Below are positions 1-9,599 of a stretch of 64,000 nt of DNA, in pieces (the stretch's first letter is position 1; each line of letters begins with the position of its first letter). Below the pieces are notes generated by a model that did no database searches, was not told where the DNA came from, and was given only the letters and a program-made list of their open reading frames with translations. The stretch comes from Rossellomorea marisflavi (GTDB lineage Bacteria > Bacillota > Bacilli > Bacillales > Bacillaceae_B), in contig NZ_LGUE01000004.1 in the NCBI RefSeq assembly GCF_001274775.1, positions 480,163 to 544,162 of the forward strand, given 5' to 3'. Made by a program: the position numbers and the translations under genes.

Positions 1-824
1 GTCAGCGTCGTGAGCATGAGGTACTTATCCCCGAACAGCCCGTTCATCAGATTCAGGAAGAAGGACGCATCGTCACCAGACGGGATGAGTCCGGCAAATA
101 GTTCGGCGATCTTGAATGACACCACAACAAGCAGGAAGGCGGTTCCGACCGACAGGGCTATATCCTTGAGGGACATTTCCTTCCGCGACCAGAATCCTTC
201 GGCAAGCGTCTTCCCGTCTTCCTTCATGCCCCCGCTCTCCACCTTTTCCACATGGGGCGCACGGAATCGTTTCCTGAAGAAGCCCATGGTGGGGATCGTC
301 ATCAACACGATGAAGTAGATGGCCATCATCAGATTATCCGCCACCACCGCAGACGACACCATTTCTCCCGGCGGTGCGAACTTCGCGGCCATGGCGGCAA
401 AGTTCACCCCTCCCCCGACATACGAGGCACTGAGCATCGCACCGAGCTTATCAAGGTAGGGAATGTGATCCCTCAATAAGAAGAAACTGATAATCGTCCC
501 CGCCACCGTCCCGACGGAACTGATCAAGAACAGGATGAGCAGCCGCCCGCTCTCCTTCCACACCTTCTTGAAGTTCACATGGAAGAGGAGCAGCGGAATC
601 GCAAGGGGAATGATGAACGTCCACACGGCATCATACACCGGTGACTCCGTCGGGATCACACCCGTATTCGATAGAATGATAGCCCCGACCAGGGCAATGA
701 TGGCTCCCGATATCTTCGCCGCCCAGCTATAGCGCTGTTCGAGGAAGATGCTGACGGAAGCCCATACAACGATGATTCCCCACAGGGTTATGTAATCGTC
801 CGGTTGAATGAGAGCTTGGTTCAT
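1..824 (-). CDS. DUF819 (YjcL-like) membrane protein, partial
   Basis: The frame runs off the left edge, so only about 274 N-terminal residues are visible. It starts at ATG 824-822 behind an AGGAGG site. The protein begins MNQALIQPDDYITLWG and is then nearly all hydrophobic helices with short loops, plus one charged cytoplasmic-type loop around residues 185-210. This fits the DUF819/YjcL family of multi-pass membrane proteins in Bacillaceae, whose substrate is not known. It is transcribed away from the defence genes and looks like chromosomal backbone. The family call is by recalled resemblance. Confidence 0.8.
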   Translation of the reverse strand, partial: MNQALIQPDDYITLWGIIVVWASVSIFLEQRYSWAAKISGAIIALVGAIILSNTGVIPTESPVYDAVWTFIIPLAIPLLLFHVNFKKVWKESGRLLILFLISSVGTVAGTIISFFLLRDHIPYLDKLGAMLSASYVGGGVNFAAMAAKFAPPGEMVSSAVVADNLMMAIYFIVLMTIPTMGFFRKRFRAPHVEKVESGGMKEDGKTLAEGFWSRKEMSLKDIALSVGTAFLLVVVSFKIAELFAGLIPSGDDASFFLNLMNGLFGDKYLMLTTL

Positions 825-945
825 GGGGTTGCCTCCTTTTTGTAATCTTTATTCTATCGTACCCATTCCAGAAAGAATTTTCAAAATATTATTCCTTATC
901 GAGGCGGTACCCTATCTTCAAGCCAACCCCCTTTTCCAAATAGTG

Positions 946-977
946 TATACTATACGTAGATTCAGTTAACAGGAGGA
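946..977 (+). promoter_or_regulatory. Probable -10 element and RBS of the glycosylase-like gene
   Basis: A TATACT hexamer at 946-951 lies about 30 bases upstream of a strong AGGAGG ribosome binding site (972-977), which precedes ATG 984. I see no convincing -35 box at the right spacing, so the promoter call is weak while the ribosome binding site is clear. Confidence 0.4.
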
Positions 978-983
978 ATAGAA

Positions 984-1739
984 ATGTCCATTGCCACCTA
1001 CTCAACGTTCAACCACTATAAAAAAACCATTCAATCATTATCTTCACCAACTCAAGAAGCCCTATTGAATGAACCATTCCTGCTGGAAAAAGACCCAAAG
1101 AAAAAACTCGAAATCTACTATGCTCCATTTGAGCATCTAAATACCAATGCAAAGGTCGTCATCGTCGGGATCACCCCCGGCCTCCACCAGATGAAAAAGT
1201 CGTTCGAGACGGTGTGGAACCTGAGAGAATCCACCCTCACAGACGACGAGATCCTTCACGAGGTCAAAAAGAACTCAAGCTTCGAAGGGCCCATGAGGAA
1301 GAACCTCATCACCATGCTCGATGAACTCAACCTCCCCGCTCACTTGGGGATCACTAGCACCAGCGAGTTATTCGGATCACATAGCCACCTGGTCCAAACC
1401 ACCTCCGTCCTTCCCTATCCGGTCTTCTATAATGGGAAGAACTACAGTGGATCTACACCGAACATAGTGAAAACAGATCTGCTGCGAGACTACATCCTTC
1501 AATCGTTCCCTAAAGAAATGGAACATATGGACAATCCGCTGATCGTTCCTCTCGGGGTGAATGTCTCCAAGGCCCTTGCCTATCTATCGGAACAAGGTCT
1601 GATCGACGCCGCGTGCATCTTGGACGGCTTCCCCCATCCTTCTGGAGGGAACGGGCATCGACATCGGCAGTTTGCTGAGAATAAGGAGGAGATGATGGAT
1701 AGGATAGAGAATTACTTCAAAGGGATTGCAACGGAATGA
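984..1739 (+). CDS. Uracil-DNA glycosylase superfamily-like protein
   Basis: A 251-residue soluble protein with two blocks typical of the uracil-DNA glycosylase fold: VVIVGITPGL (about residues 58-67), like motif 1 of the mismatch-specific MUG branch (GINPG), and FPHPSGGNGHR (about 216-226), like the DNA-intercalating motif 2 (NPSG). In MUG the third motif-1 residue is the Asn that positions water; here it is Thr, so base-excision activity is uncertain. The start has a clear AGGAGG site. It lies at the edge of the defence island and may be a DNA-repair or defence enzyme. The fold is inferred from two motifs only. Confidence 0.7.
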   Translation: MSIATYSTFNHYKKTIQSLSSPTQEALLNEPFLLEKDPKKKLEIYYAPFEHLNTNAKVVIVGITPGLHQMKKSFETVWNLRESTLTDDEILHEVKKNSSFEGPMRKNLITMLDELNLPAHLGITSTSELFGSHSHLVQTTSVLPYPVFYNGKNYSGSTPNIVKTDLLRDYILQSFPKEMEHMDNPLIVPLGVNVSKALAYLSEQGLIDAACILDGFPHPSGGNGHRHRQFAENKEEMMDRIENYFKGIATE

Positions 1740-1785
1740 TCTGTTCATGATTAAACAGCGCCTTGTTAAGAAGGGGGATATGATA

Positions 1786-2199
1786 GTGCCATCTATAAAA
1801 CAAAAAGCAGAAGCATGGCTGTTTCAAAACATAGAAACCCTTCGCTTATATAGAGATTCAACTATATATTTTCCGCTAGTCGGATTTGCGGATGAGCCCA
1901 AAATATATATCTCTCTATCAAACCAGGAATTAGAGATTGGCTACATAAAAGATATCTGGTATTCACCTTGTAGCCCTGAACCGACAAAATACAGAAAGCA
2001 CGTTATGTACATGACTGATCATCTTTCCGTAGAAGATCAAACAGAACAAATCCTTGGTTTACTTTTAAAAACCATCCAATCAAGAAAACGACAATATCGA
2101 TCATGCCTATTCTGTGGGATAAAGGTAAACCCTGAACACCGTTATGATAAAGATACTTGTCATGGATGTGCGACTTATCATTATGGGATAAAGTATTGA
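1786..2199 (+). CDS. Hypothetical protein with C-terminal zinc ribbon-like motif
   Basis: I do not recognise this protein of about 137 residues. The C-terminus has paired cysteines (CLFCGIKV, then CHGCATYH about 20 residues later), a probable zinc-binding knuckle. The start is a choice between ATG 1780 and GTG 1786. I prefer GTG because the AAGGGGG site at 1771-1777 is 8 bases from it and only 2 from the ATG. An in-frame extension to 1726 would overlap the gene before it. It follows that gene closely on the same strand, so the two may be cotranscribed. Confidence 0.65.
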   Translation: MPSIKQKAEAWLFQNIETLRLYRDSTIYFPLVGFADEPKIYISLSNQELEIGYIKDIWYSPCSPEPTKYRKHVMYMTDHLSVEDQTEQILGLLLKTIQSRKRQYRSCLFCGIKVNPEHRYDKDTCHGCATYHYGIKY

Positions 2200-2260
2200 G
2201 TGAATAATCTCATGACCATATGGCTGTTTGAATAGCATCGAGCAGATCTATTTGAACTTG

Positions 2261-2293
2261 AAAAGGATGCCCGTAAGACTGGCATCCTTCTTC
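2261..2293. terminator. Bidirectional terminator hairpin
   Basis: Inverted repeat AAGGATGCC / GGCATCCTT with a 9-base loop, A-rich on the left and followed by pyrimidines on the right. It lies between convergent genes ending at 2199 (+) and 2299 (-), so it can serve both. Confidence 0.75.
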
Positions 2294-2298
2294 ACTAT

Positions 2299-3048
2299 TT
2301 AACTATAAACGACAGATCCATCATAATAACTCATATACTCCATGAAGATAGGTTTTAAATCTTCTTTTTCCAGCAGGGGTGACATGATGACGGGATAGCT
2401 TTTGTTGAATTCAAAGATGACTCGTCGTCCTACACGCTCATCCTTCCCTAAGTCTTCCCTACCTGTTATTTTAGCTTTCAGGGCTTTCGATAGATCCAAT
2501 TCATAAATAATATCCAAAATATTAATCAAAAACTGTTCATTACGGAAGATCTCATATTTGATTATATAGTTGTAAAGGTCTAGGTTATCCACTAACAGCG
2601 TGTAGTAATGTTCTCTCCACTCTTGATCTGCAATGGCATCATTGATGTACTGCGCTCCCAGGACGCACTTATAAATGTAATTTTCCCAGTCGAATTTCTT
2701 TAGGACAATGTTATTGAAGTGACTGATCCCTTCACGAATCTTAGGATACTGCTCCAACAGGTAGTCCCGCTTGGTAATCAGCAGGGAATGCCAGAATAAT
2801 TCATTTAGATGGACATCTCTGTCCGTATCCAAGTAAGAGTGAGAAATCACTCGAAATGCTTCCATGAAGAGATCTTTCTTCTCAGCTTCACTTCCTTGGG
2901 CTATATAGATCGGAAAGTGCGGTGCTTCATCAAGATGAACCACTTCGTTTGTGAAGTACTCATCCTTCAGCTGAATCTGGTCGTCTAAAAAATCCTTATA
3001 GAATTGTTCGTTATGTTTGTAGCCACTCTCCAGCAGTCTAACTTCCAC
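2299..3048 (-). CDS. Unknown protein, third gene of the GHKL-ATPase operon
   Basis: A 249-residue acidic, probably alpha-helical soluble protein that I cannot place. It contains many aromatic and charged residues, no membrane segment and no recognisable catalytic motif. It starts at GTG 3048, inside the end of the upstream gene (11-base overlap), with an AGGGG site just before; this implies translational coupling. It is always read with the two genes upstream as one unit, so it is probably a dedicated partner of the GHKL ATPase. A substrate-recognition, nuclease or effector role is possible but nothing in the sequence shows it. Confidence 0.75.
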   Translation of the reverse strand: MEVRLLESGYKHNEQFYKDFLDDQIQLKDEYFTNEVVHLDEAPHFPIYIAQGSEAEKKDLFMEAFRVISHSYLDTDRDVHLNELFWHSLLITKRDYLLEQYPKIREGISHFNNIVLKKFDWENYIYKCVLGAQYINDAIADQEWREHYYTLLVDNLDLYNYIIKYEIFRNEQFLINILDIIYELDLSKALKAKITGREDLGKDERVGRRVIFEFNKSYPVIMSPLLEKEDLKPIFMEYMSYYDGSVVYS

Positions 3049-3889
3049 TTGAAATTAACCCCTTTACCACAGATGTATATTTTTCGATCATCTTATCTGA
3101 AATTGCGTAAATCACTTCATCAATCGTATCAATACTGATCTCCTCGACCATCTTCTTCCTCATCAAATGGTACAGTTTAAGATCCAAGGCATGAGCAGGT
3201 GGATCAATTTCCAACAAATCGACAGATTCATGGTCTTCACCATTATTTACTATAAACCGCTGCAAAGCGGCATGCATACCAGCATATACGTAAGGATTGT
3301 TGAGTGTATTACTCTTTGGAAGATTATTAAATTGGAACTCTTCACTACGATATTGAATCACGATGGTTTCGTGACCAAGCTCAATTTTGATGGCAGATTT
3401 CAAGTTCGGGTTAAGTTTCTTTTCAAACAGTTCCAGTGGTTTTGTGGTACTTCCTTCGAACATAACAACATTTGAATAAGCCAGAATGGAATGCTTTGGA
3501 ACAACCAGATCTTCTTTAAATTGATCGTAAAAAGCGCTAAGATCTTCATTGTCTGTAAAAGCAATATCATCTTTAGACTGAATATGCAATTGTATGGACG
3601 TCCGATTGCTAATAGAGATTCTGGACTTCAGGATCTTCACAGAGCTCTGGTTCAAATCGAGCCTGAAGAACTTGTTGTCCTTGGATTGAATAATGAGGAT
3701 GGCCTGGGCTCTCCCATTCTTTAGAAGTTCATTCATAAAGTCAGAGTCCAGCTCGTAAGTGAAGTCGAATTGATAGTGATGAACGTTTTCTTGAAGCTCT
3801 ACTTCCAGAACAAACTGACTGGCTGTATAGCTTTTTGACGAGTTGGTAAGTACAGGGTATGGGAAGTTGGCATCTTTTTTGTAAATCAT
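3038..3889 (-). CDS. Unknown protein, second gene of the GHKL-ATPase operon
   Basis: A 283-residue protein I do not recognise. The first ~150 residues look beta-rich (alternating hydrophobic strands such as QAILIIQSKDNKFFRLDL), the middle holds a possible strand-rich domain around IKIELGHETIVIQYRSEEF, and the C-terminal ~70 residues are helical. There is no PD-(D/E)XK, HNH or helicase motif that I can see. It begins one base after the stop of the ATPase gene with a GAGGTG ribosome binding site overlapping that stop, and its own end overlaps the next gene. This tight three-gene layout is typical of a multi-subunit system. Confidence 0.8.
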   Translation of the reverse strand: MIYKKDANFPYPVLTNSSKSYTASQFVLEVELQENVHHYQFDFTYELDSDFMNELLKNGRAQAILIIQSKDNKFFRLDLNQSSVKILKSRISISNRTSIQLHIQSKDDIAFTDNEDLSAFYDQFKEDLVVPKHSILAYSNVVMFEGSTTKPLELFEKKLNPNLKSAIKIELGHETIVIQYRSEEFQFNNLPKSNTLNNPYVYAGMHAALQRFIVNNGEDHESVDLLEIDPPAHALDLKLYHLMRKKMVEEISIDTIDEVIYAISDKMIEKYTSVVKGLISSGS

Positions 3890-3890
3890 G

Positions 3891-5795
3891 TTACACCTCG
3901 ATGTAATATACGAATTTTAGAGATTTATTAAAAGAGCCTTTAAGCCCCAGTTGGAGTTCAGACACACCTTGATGAATCCGTACATCCTTAATGACATTTT
4001 GATCCAATGCGTACTCACGCCCCGATTGAAGGTCGGATACGATACTGTAATTGTCTTGGAGATTGAATTCATCGGGATACTCCACACCCATTCCATCAAT
4101 AACGGCTAATGAAATATCACAACTTGTTTCACCATTGATCATTTCACTGGTGGTGAAATCAAATTTTATTAATTCTTTATTATTCAGAATGACTCGTTCC
4201 ACCATTTCAGGGTTCGCACTGTATTTTGTTTTCAACTCTTCATTCAAGTCATTCTCCATATTCTCTGTTTTCTTCCGTTTAAGAGGATCACGCTTTGGCC
4301 GCTCCTCCCCACCTGATTTTCCATTCTTGTTCTTCTTCGTTTTTTTCGGGACGCTCGTTGACGCCTTCACAACAGATTTCCCTTTATTAATCATGACCGT
4401 TCCCATACTGTCTGAGAGATCATTCTTAAACTGGGTTTCCACCACATATAAAATGTCTTCTGTATTCATGATCCCGTCAGTTGGATTATTTTCTTTAACG
4501 GCAGCCTCAATGACCTTGGCCATCTCACGGGAAAGATTATTAATAAATCGCTTAGCGCGCTTTTGCAACTTAGCATCCTTAATATGTTCCCAAGACAGTT
4601 CCGTATGGGACTCGTTCTCAAGGGATTTAATATAGGAGTCTTCGTCAGAGCCGCCAATCATCACAGCATTATACGGTTTATTCGCATTCGCCGTCACCTT
4701 AAAGTCCTCAATCTTCATTCCGATTGTACGAACAATCGCCACACGTCCTTTGGGAATCTCCTCATCGTACCGGAAATAAAGATTGAAACGGAAATCCCGT
4801 TCACCATCTGAGACGATTAATTCTCTCGGCTCCTGATTTAAATATGTATCCACATACAATGGCGTGAAAATTTTCTTAGCCTCCGTAACATCCTGATTGT
4901 AGTAGTCAGGATTCGTTACGTAACTGGTTATGGTGTCACTCGTCAGCTTTTCGTCGTTAACATTCACTTCTAATTTGCCCTTTAGGATGGAGACAAAGAA
5001 GCTGTCACAAATGCTTTTAATGATCTCGTTCTCGTTATCGTACTCTTTTCGAAGGAATGGAATAATGATTTTCAATCCACGGGTATCTTTTGCAAATACC
5101 GGTTTAAAGGTATTTTCGTACGGATAGAACCTTGTTTGATCCTCGTTTATATCTGTAAAGTATCCTGAGGATCGGTAGTATTTGCCTTCATACTGGTGCT
5201 CAATAAGTTGAACCGTGCCCCCCAGATGCTGATCACCGTGCTCATCACAGTTAGCAAAGTACATCATGTGTAGATCAGAAGCTGCATTCGAGGCAATTTT
5301 ACCTACTCCATGAGAACCTCCCCGTGAGGTTTCCCGCTCAGAGTCCGCTTCCTCAAAGTGCACTCCCTTATTATAGGCATAGATCCCCCATGTATCCTGT
5401 GCTGAATTACTCTGACCATTCCGGGCACCTGTCAGACCACGTGTATTAGAATCTTCAAACGAGATATAGCGCACTTCGTCCTGATTCAATTTGTTCAACA
5501 TGTGCTGAATGGTTTCCCGTGTGTAGCTATTACGTCCCTGAAGACTTTGAATTCGTGCAATAACGTCCTCTATTCCTGGTATATCCTTTTTCTTAATGCT
5601 CCCCGTTTTTATGGTTAACGTGACAGGTCCCTCATATCCGATCAAACGTCCATCCATTGAATTTTGCGTATTCTCTCTGGTCAAACCGGTTACACGCATA
5701 TTATAAAACCGTTCTAAAATCTTATTAAAATTCGATTCTTCAATATTAGGAATCGGTGAAAATTTCCACAGTGGGCCTATATGCTGACTGGTCAT
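3891..5795 (-). CDS. GHKL (MutL/MORC-like) ATPase
   Basis: A 634-residue protein with the GHKL nucleotide-binding motifs in order: N-box ENTQNSMDG (residues 41-49), G1-type EDSNTRGL (114-121), and G2 GGSHGVGK (159-166). After the ATPase lobe comes a transducer-like region, then a basic low-complexity linker (about 495-525: KKTKKNKNGKSGG, KRDPLKRKK) and a C-terminal beta-rich domain. The N-terminal layout resembles the MutL-like ATPases described in restriction-type operons related to eukaryotic MORC proteins. ATG 5795 has a GAGGAG site. It heads a tight operon with two unknown proteins in a defence island, so an ATP-gated DNA clamp role in phage defence is a fair inference. Confidence 0.85.
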   Translation of the reverse strand: MTSQHIGPLWKFSPIPNIEESNFNKILERFYNMRVTGLTRENTQNSMDGRLIGYEGPVTLTIKTGSIKKKDIPGIEDVIARIQSLQGRNSYTRETIQHMLNKLNQDEVRYISFEDSNTRGLTGARNGQSNSAQDTWGIYAYNKGVHFEEADSERETSRGGSHGVGKIASNAASDLHMMYFANCDEHGDQHLGGTVQLIEHQYEGKYYRSSGYFTDINEDQTRFYPYENTFKPVFAKDTRGLKIIIPFLRKEYDNENEIIKSICDSFFVSILKGKLEVNVNDEKLTSDTITSYVTNPDYYNQDVTEAKKIFTPLYVDTYLNQEPRELIVSDGERDFRFNLYFRYDEEIPKGRVAIVRTIGMKIEDFKVTANANKPYNAVMIGGSDEDSYIKSLENESHTELSWEHIKDAKLQKRAKRFINNLSREMAKVIEAAVKENNPTDGIMNTEDILYVVETQFKNDLSDSMGTVMINKGKSVVKASTSVPKKTKKNKNGKSGGEERPKRDPLKRKKTENMENDLNEELKTKYSANPEMVERVILNNKELIKFDFTTSEMINGETSCDISLAVIDGMGVEYPDEFNLQDNYSIVSDLQSGREYALDQNVIKDVRIHQGVSELQLGLKGSFNKSLKFVYYIEV

Positions 5796-5934
5796 GATTT
5801 ACTCCTCTTCTAGTACAATGTATTCATTCTGTATATATCTTACATGATCACTAAATATATGTAAATTCAAGGGAGATAAGACCATGGATGCACCCTGAAC
5901 ATTCTATGTCAAACTCCCCTGGTTCTTCACTTTA

Positions 5935-6559
5935 TCAAACTTTAGGAGTAACAATCTTCATCAACCGCCTTAATAAGAGCTGCTCCTCCTCAAGTTGAGT
6001 GAGCGAATCCAATAGGGGTGGTGGGTTCTCTTTATAGGAATGCAGTTCTTTTCCTACTTCATACAAATAATCAACGGCGGTTTCCACTTTGATGGAATCA
6101 CACTGTGTATTGCAGTAGCAAAGTTCTGAATATCAAGCATCGTCATCGCAAACCCATTCTTTTCAAGATGATTCAACTTACCTTGGCAAACGCTTGGCTC
6201 CTACCCCGACCAGCTTATGCTCAATTCCCAAGGACCTCTTTAAGCCTCCATACACTTCTTGTTTGTACAGGGGTAAGCCTTGAAATCATACTCCGCCAGT
6301 AAGTACCCAAATAACGAATTACTCCAGTGAACAAAACTACCTGAAGTCTAATTTGCTTCCTTCAGCTTTTGTACTATATCGAGAACCGTGAATTCATTTA
6401 TCGAATAAATGTATTCAGCTTGGATAGGATCTCCTCTTTATAAGATTCCTGATATAACTCGTTTTTAGCTTTGAAGGCAGGATACCGCTTGTAGGACAGT
6501 TTGATGTAGGAATCTATGAATAGTTGATCGGAAGGTTTTGGTAAGCAAGGCAGAGACAT
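5935..6559 (-). pseudogene. Decayed gene of about 200 codons, family unknown
   Basis: Reading the minus strand from ATG 6559 gives a plausible N-terminus (MSLPCLPKPSDQLFIDSY...), which breaks at about 6400. Coding-like sequence then continues through several frame changes and an in-frame stop (pieces such as INEFTVLDIVQKLKEAN, YKQEVYGGLKRSLGIEHKL, LNHLEKNGFAMTMLDIQNF) to a credible C-terminus ending LMKIVTPKV at TGA 5937-5935. At least three frameshifts make a sequencing error unlikely. I cannot name the family. It fills most of the gap between the GHKL operon and vsr. Confidence 0.6.
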
Positions 6560-6814
6560 TTCTTTTTATTAATACCTATGTTTATACTAACCGATTATCC
6601 AGGTGGAAAATTGCAGCGACTTCATTTTAAAGAAACATAAAAAATATAAACATTTGCTATCCATTCGAATGTTTTATAAAAAAGTAATTCTTAATGAGGG
6701 TTTGTAACATGGTTTGAGCTTTTTCCTACAGGATACAAAGCTTTGATTAACCCACTTTCTAGTTTACTTACTATCTCAGAATGGAAAAGTAACTTAAAGG
6801 ACAGGTGATAAAGT

Positions 6815-7228
6815 ATGAGTGATGTTTTAACTAAAGAACAACGAAGGAAAAACATGAAGGCTATAAAATCAGTGTCGAAACTTGAGGCAGTTGTATCTAA
6901 ACAATTGTGGAAAAGAGGATTTCGTTTCAGAAAGAACTCTAAAGATCTATTCGGCAAACCTGATATATCAATTAAAAAATACAGAGTAGTAATTTTTATA
7001 GATTCCTGCTTTTGGCATCAATGCCCTGAACATAGTAATATGCCAAAGACCAACGCGGAATTTTGGAAAAAAAAATTAAATCGAAATGTGGAACGGGACA
7101 TGGAAGTCAATAGACATTATAAAAAAAATGGGTGGAACATTATGAGAGTATGGGAACATGAGATTAAAAAGGACATCGATAAAGTCATAGAAGAGATAAG
7201 CATGTTCATTATTAAAGCAAAACAATAA
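6815..7228 (+). CDS. vsr: Very short patch repair endonuclease Vsr
   Basis: A 137-residue protein matching Vsr in length and motif order: the N-terminal basic helix with RRKNMKAIKS, the GKPDISI strand carrying the metal-binding Asp, IDSCFWHQCPEH with the conserved His and zinc-ligand Cys/His residues, and NVERDMEVNRHYKKNGWNI. Vsr nicks 5' of the T in T:G mismatches made when 5-methylcytosine deaminates and normally accompanies cytosine-5 methylases. That fits the Dcm-like methylase two genes away. ATG 6815 follows an AGGTGAT site. It is convergent with the restriction gene. Confidence 0.93.
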   Translation: MSDVLTKEQRRKNMKAIKSVSKLEAVVSKQLWKRGFRFRKNSKDLFGKPDISIKKYRVVIFIDSCFWHQCPEHSNMPKTNAEFWKKKLNRNVERDMEVNRHYKKNGWNIMRVWEHEIKKDIDKVIEEISMFIIKAKQ

Positions 7229-7303
7229 AGATTACATGTTATCTCAAAACACAATACCAAAAATTAATCATCTATCCTTCCTACTTGCTAAACTTGAAAA
7301 TCA

Positions 7304-8491
7304 CTACATTTCTTTCGTCAAGTATTTTCCTTTCGCAAATTCAATAAACTTCTCTACCGTCCATAAACGATCTCTATATTCTGCAGGATACATTTTATGG
7401 TATGGTTCTGGTACAACAAGGGTTACTTTTTCTTCTGCCATCTCGTCTAACTGATTCGCAGAAATACCTTGTTGTAAAGTTAATAGATGCTTTTCTGAGA
7501 TTCGATTTGCTTCATTTAAGATCTGTCTCCACCTATCCTTACAAGTAGTTTTTGCACCTAAAAATATTAAACTACTTGTTGGGTAATTACTATCAGAATA
7601 AGCATTATTTGATGGTAAAAGAAAGTCAGGCTTTTTATTACCTTCAGATTTACCTGGATGAGCAAATGGTAGTTGGAAAGAATTTAAAAGAAAATCTACA
7701 TGATGCTCTAAGCTCTGCCCTGCTCTGCTTTTACGTCGATTTAGTATGGAATTTGCTACGGTAATTAAAGGTTCCACTTCCAAAAAAGGCTTTGTAAGAT
7801 ACTCTTGGTATAATTTCTTTTCAAGTGTCCTAAATGTTGCGAACTCTGTTTTTACCCATTCTAATAAAAGTTGATCTGAATTTTTTTTTGTATTTTTATA
7901 TACTTTGTAATGAATTGCCCTGGATATTGTAGCCATATTAACTGTTGAAGGAAAATCATTATATAATAAAACTGTTTTTTCTATTTCCTCTTCTAATTTC
8001 TTGGACATGTTCAGCTCTTCTATAATACCATGATTATACACTGCATTATTGTTTACTAAATTCAGTGAAAAGGTTTGGGTGAAAAGCTCAATTTCATCAT
8101 CTGTATCTAGTATGTATACTTTAAAGTTATCTCCACCCATGGGCAAGAAAATGATTAGATTCCCCAATTGTCTGGCCTTATCAAAAGGTGAATTGGTCCA
8201 GAATCGTGTAATACGGTATTCGTTCCTTGTTCCTTTTCCGTAATAACTAACACGGCTATCAAAAGGATAGAGACCTTCAATATCAATCTTTACAATTCTG
8301 TGTTTATTTTCTCCTTTGGTTCCTGCTTCCTGAAAGAAGATACCCCACGCACTTTTAGAGATATGTATGCCTTCTTGATGTGCATTAGTTAAACCTACAT
8401 CATTCGCTGTTACAAACTTACAATAAAAGCGGCCAATATGCTTGGCCGCTTCTAAAAGACTGCTTAATTTTCCGGAATTATTTTGTGACAT
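7304..8491 (-). CDS. EcoRII-like type II restriction endonuclease
   Basis: About 395 residues, close to EcoRII (404). The N-terminal part would be the B3-like effector DNA-binding domain; the C-terminal ~130 residues carry the EcoRII-C signature: [20 protein letters not shown] (PD), [15 protein letters not shown] (catalytic Lys region) and [10 protein letters not shown], ending in a [11 protein letters not shown] strand. EcoRII cuts before CCWGG. I place the start at ATG 8491, which overlaps the methylase stop by 14 bases; an upstream in-frame start at 8566 would extend far into the methylase. Translational coupling after the methylase suits a restriction gene, which must not be expressed ahead of its methylase. 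Confidence 0.9.
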   Translation of the reverse strand: MSQNNSGKLSSLLEAAKHIGRFYCKFVTANDVGLTNAHQEGIHISKSAWGIFFQEAGTKGENKHRIVKIDIEGLYPFDSRVSYYGKGTRNEYRITRFWTNSPFDKARQLGNLIIFLPMGGDNFKVYILDTDDEIELFTQTFSLNLVNNNAVYNHGIIEELNMSKKLEEEIEKTVLLYNDFPSTVNMATISRAIHYKVYKNTKKNSDQLLLEWVKTEFATFRTLEKKLYQEYLTKPFLEVEPLITVANSILNRRKSRAGQSLEHHVDFLLNSFQLPFAHPGKSEGNKKPDFLLPSNNAYSDSNYPTSSLIFLGAKTTCKDRWRQILNEANRISEKHLLTLQQGISANQLDEMAEEKVTLVVPEPYHKMYPAEYRDRLWTVEKFIEFAKGKYLTKEM

Positions 8492-9470
8492 ATTCCAATC
8501 GACCTTCTTCCGCGATGTCTTCAATTGTTTTGTCCCTTTCAAGAGCCTGAACCATCTTTTCAGCAATTAAACGGACTACAGGTACTGCCACACTATTACC
8601 AAATTGTTTCCACGCGGCAGTTCTGCTCACTACAATTTTAAACGTTTCTGGAAATCCTTGCAAGCGCGCACATTCACGCGGCGTCAATCTTCTTGGATTC
8701 TTTTCTTCACCTTGTGAAATTAAAATTTCACTTCCGTCTTTATAATATCTCGCACTAAGAGTTCTCGAATAGGAGTTCAGGTCTGGAAGCCCGAAACCAA
8801 AACCATTCCCCTTTTTGGAGTGCTTTTCTTTATACCCCTGTAAATAATCCCACAACTTGTCTGACAGAGTAAACTGCTCATCAACTTCATCATCTAAAAT
8901 AGAGATTAATGGAGGGCCTTCTTTAGGAATTTCAGGAAATTCAAATTGTATTGGCTTTTTAAAGCCCACTATATAAATACGCTCTCGGCTTTGTGGTACT
9001 AATCCTTTTGCATTAATTACCTGGTCATATACGGTATATCCCAGCTCTTCTTCAAGAACCTTTTTTATTACTTTAAATGTATTACCTTTATCATGACTTT
9101 TAAGGTTTTTTACATTTTCCAAAAGAAAAGCCTGAGGTTGTTTTTCTTTAATTATACGAGCTATATCAAAAAATAACGTACCCTGTGTTTCATCAAGAAA
9201 TCCATGTTTTCTACCTAAAGAATTCTTTTTTGATACACCTGCAATACTGAAAGGTTGACAAGGAAAACCAGCAAGCAGAATCTCATGATCCGGTATTTCT
9301 TTTTCATTAACCTGTCTTATATCACCAATTGGTTTTTCACCAAAATTTGCTTCATAGGTTTCTTGGGCTTTCATATCCCACTCACAAGAGAAAACACATT
9401 CTCCATATTCTTCGAATGCTAATCTAATACCACCGATCCCTGCGAACAAGTCAATAAATCTGTATAACAT
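8478..9470 (-). CDS. Dcm-like DNA cytosine-5 methyltransferase (probable CCWGG)
   Basis: A 330-residue C5 methyltransferase with all key blocks: motif I DLFAGIGG (7-14), motif [10 protein letters not shown] with catalytic Cys71, motif VI ENV (118-120), motif [13 protein letters not shown] (162-170), motif [16 protein letters not shown] (260-273) and motif [11 protein letters not shown] (289-298). The target-recognition stretch GNGFGFG (221-227) and [16 protein letters not shown] (236-251) closely matches that of E. coli Dcm and M.EcoRII, so C(5mC)WGG is the likely site. It is upstream of and overlaps the EcoRII-like gene. It may also serve as the self-marking methylase (drmMII role) for the DISARM core nearby. 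ATG 9470 has a GGGAGG site. Confidence 0.94.
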   Translation of the reverse strand: MLYRFIDLFAGIGGIRLAFEEYGECVFSCEWDMKAQETYEANFGEKPIGDIRQVNEKEIPDHEILLAGFPCQPFSIAGVSKKNSLGRKHGFLDETQGTLFFDIARIIKEKQPQAFLLENVKNLKSHDKGNTFKVIKKVLEEELGYTVYDQVINAKGLVPQSRERIYIVGFKKPIQFEFPEIPKEGPPLISILDDEVDEQFTLSDKLWDYLQGYKEKHSKKGNGFGFGLPDLNSYSRTLSARYYKDGSEILISQGEEKNPRRLTPRECARLQGFPETFKIVVSRTAAWKQFGNSVAVPVVRLIAEKMVQALERDKTIEDIAEEGRLEYVTK

Positions 9471-9599
9471 AATATTAAGCCTCCCTCAACTTGTTCTAGT
9501 AAACTTATTATACCAAAGTATAGTGACTTTGGGTCGAATTATGTGTTAAAATGTTTTAGTTACTTTTTAAACAATACCCTATTAGAAAGGGTGAAACAA

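Noticed and set aside
10..732. Three plus-strand frames at the left edge
   Set aside because: They oppose the DUF819 membrane protein gene, whose hydrophobic helices are clear on the minus strand.
4051..4635. 194-codon plus-strand frame
   Set aside because: Lies wholly inside the GHKL ATPase gene on the other strand; no ribosome binding site and composition is that of an antisense shadow.
2299..9470. A full Z1/MutL-type restriction operon
   Set aside because: GHKL ATPase, Vsr and a C5 methylase are all present, but there is no Z1 helicase or AIPR/PD-(D/E)XK gene, and the Vsr/methylase pair fits a Dcm/EcoRII cassette better.
8478..9470. Naming the methylase drmMII outright
   Set aside because: It overlaps an EcoRII-like nuclease gene and is not in the drm operon; it belongs first to the restriction cassette, and a DISARM role is only inferred.
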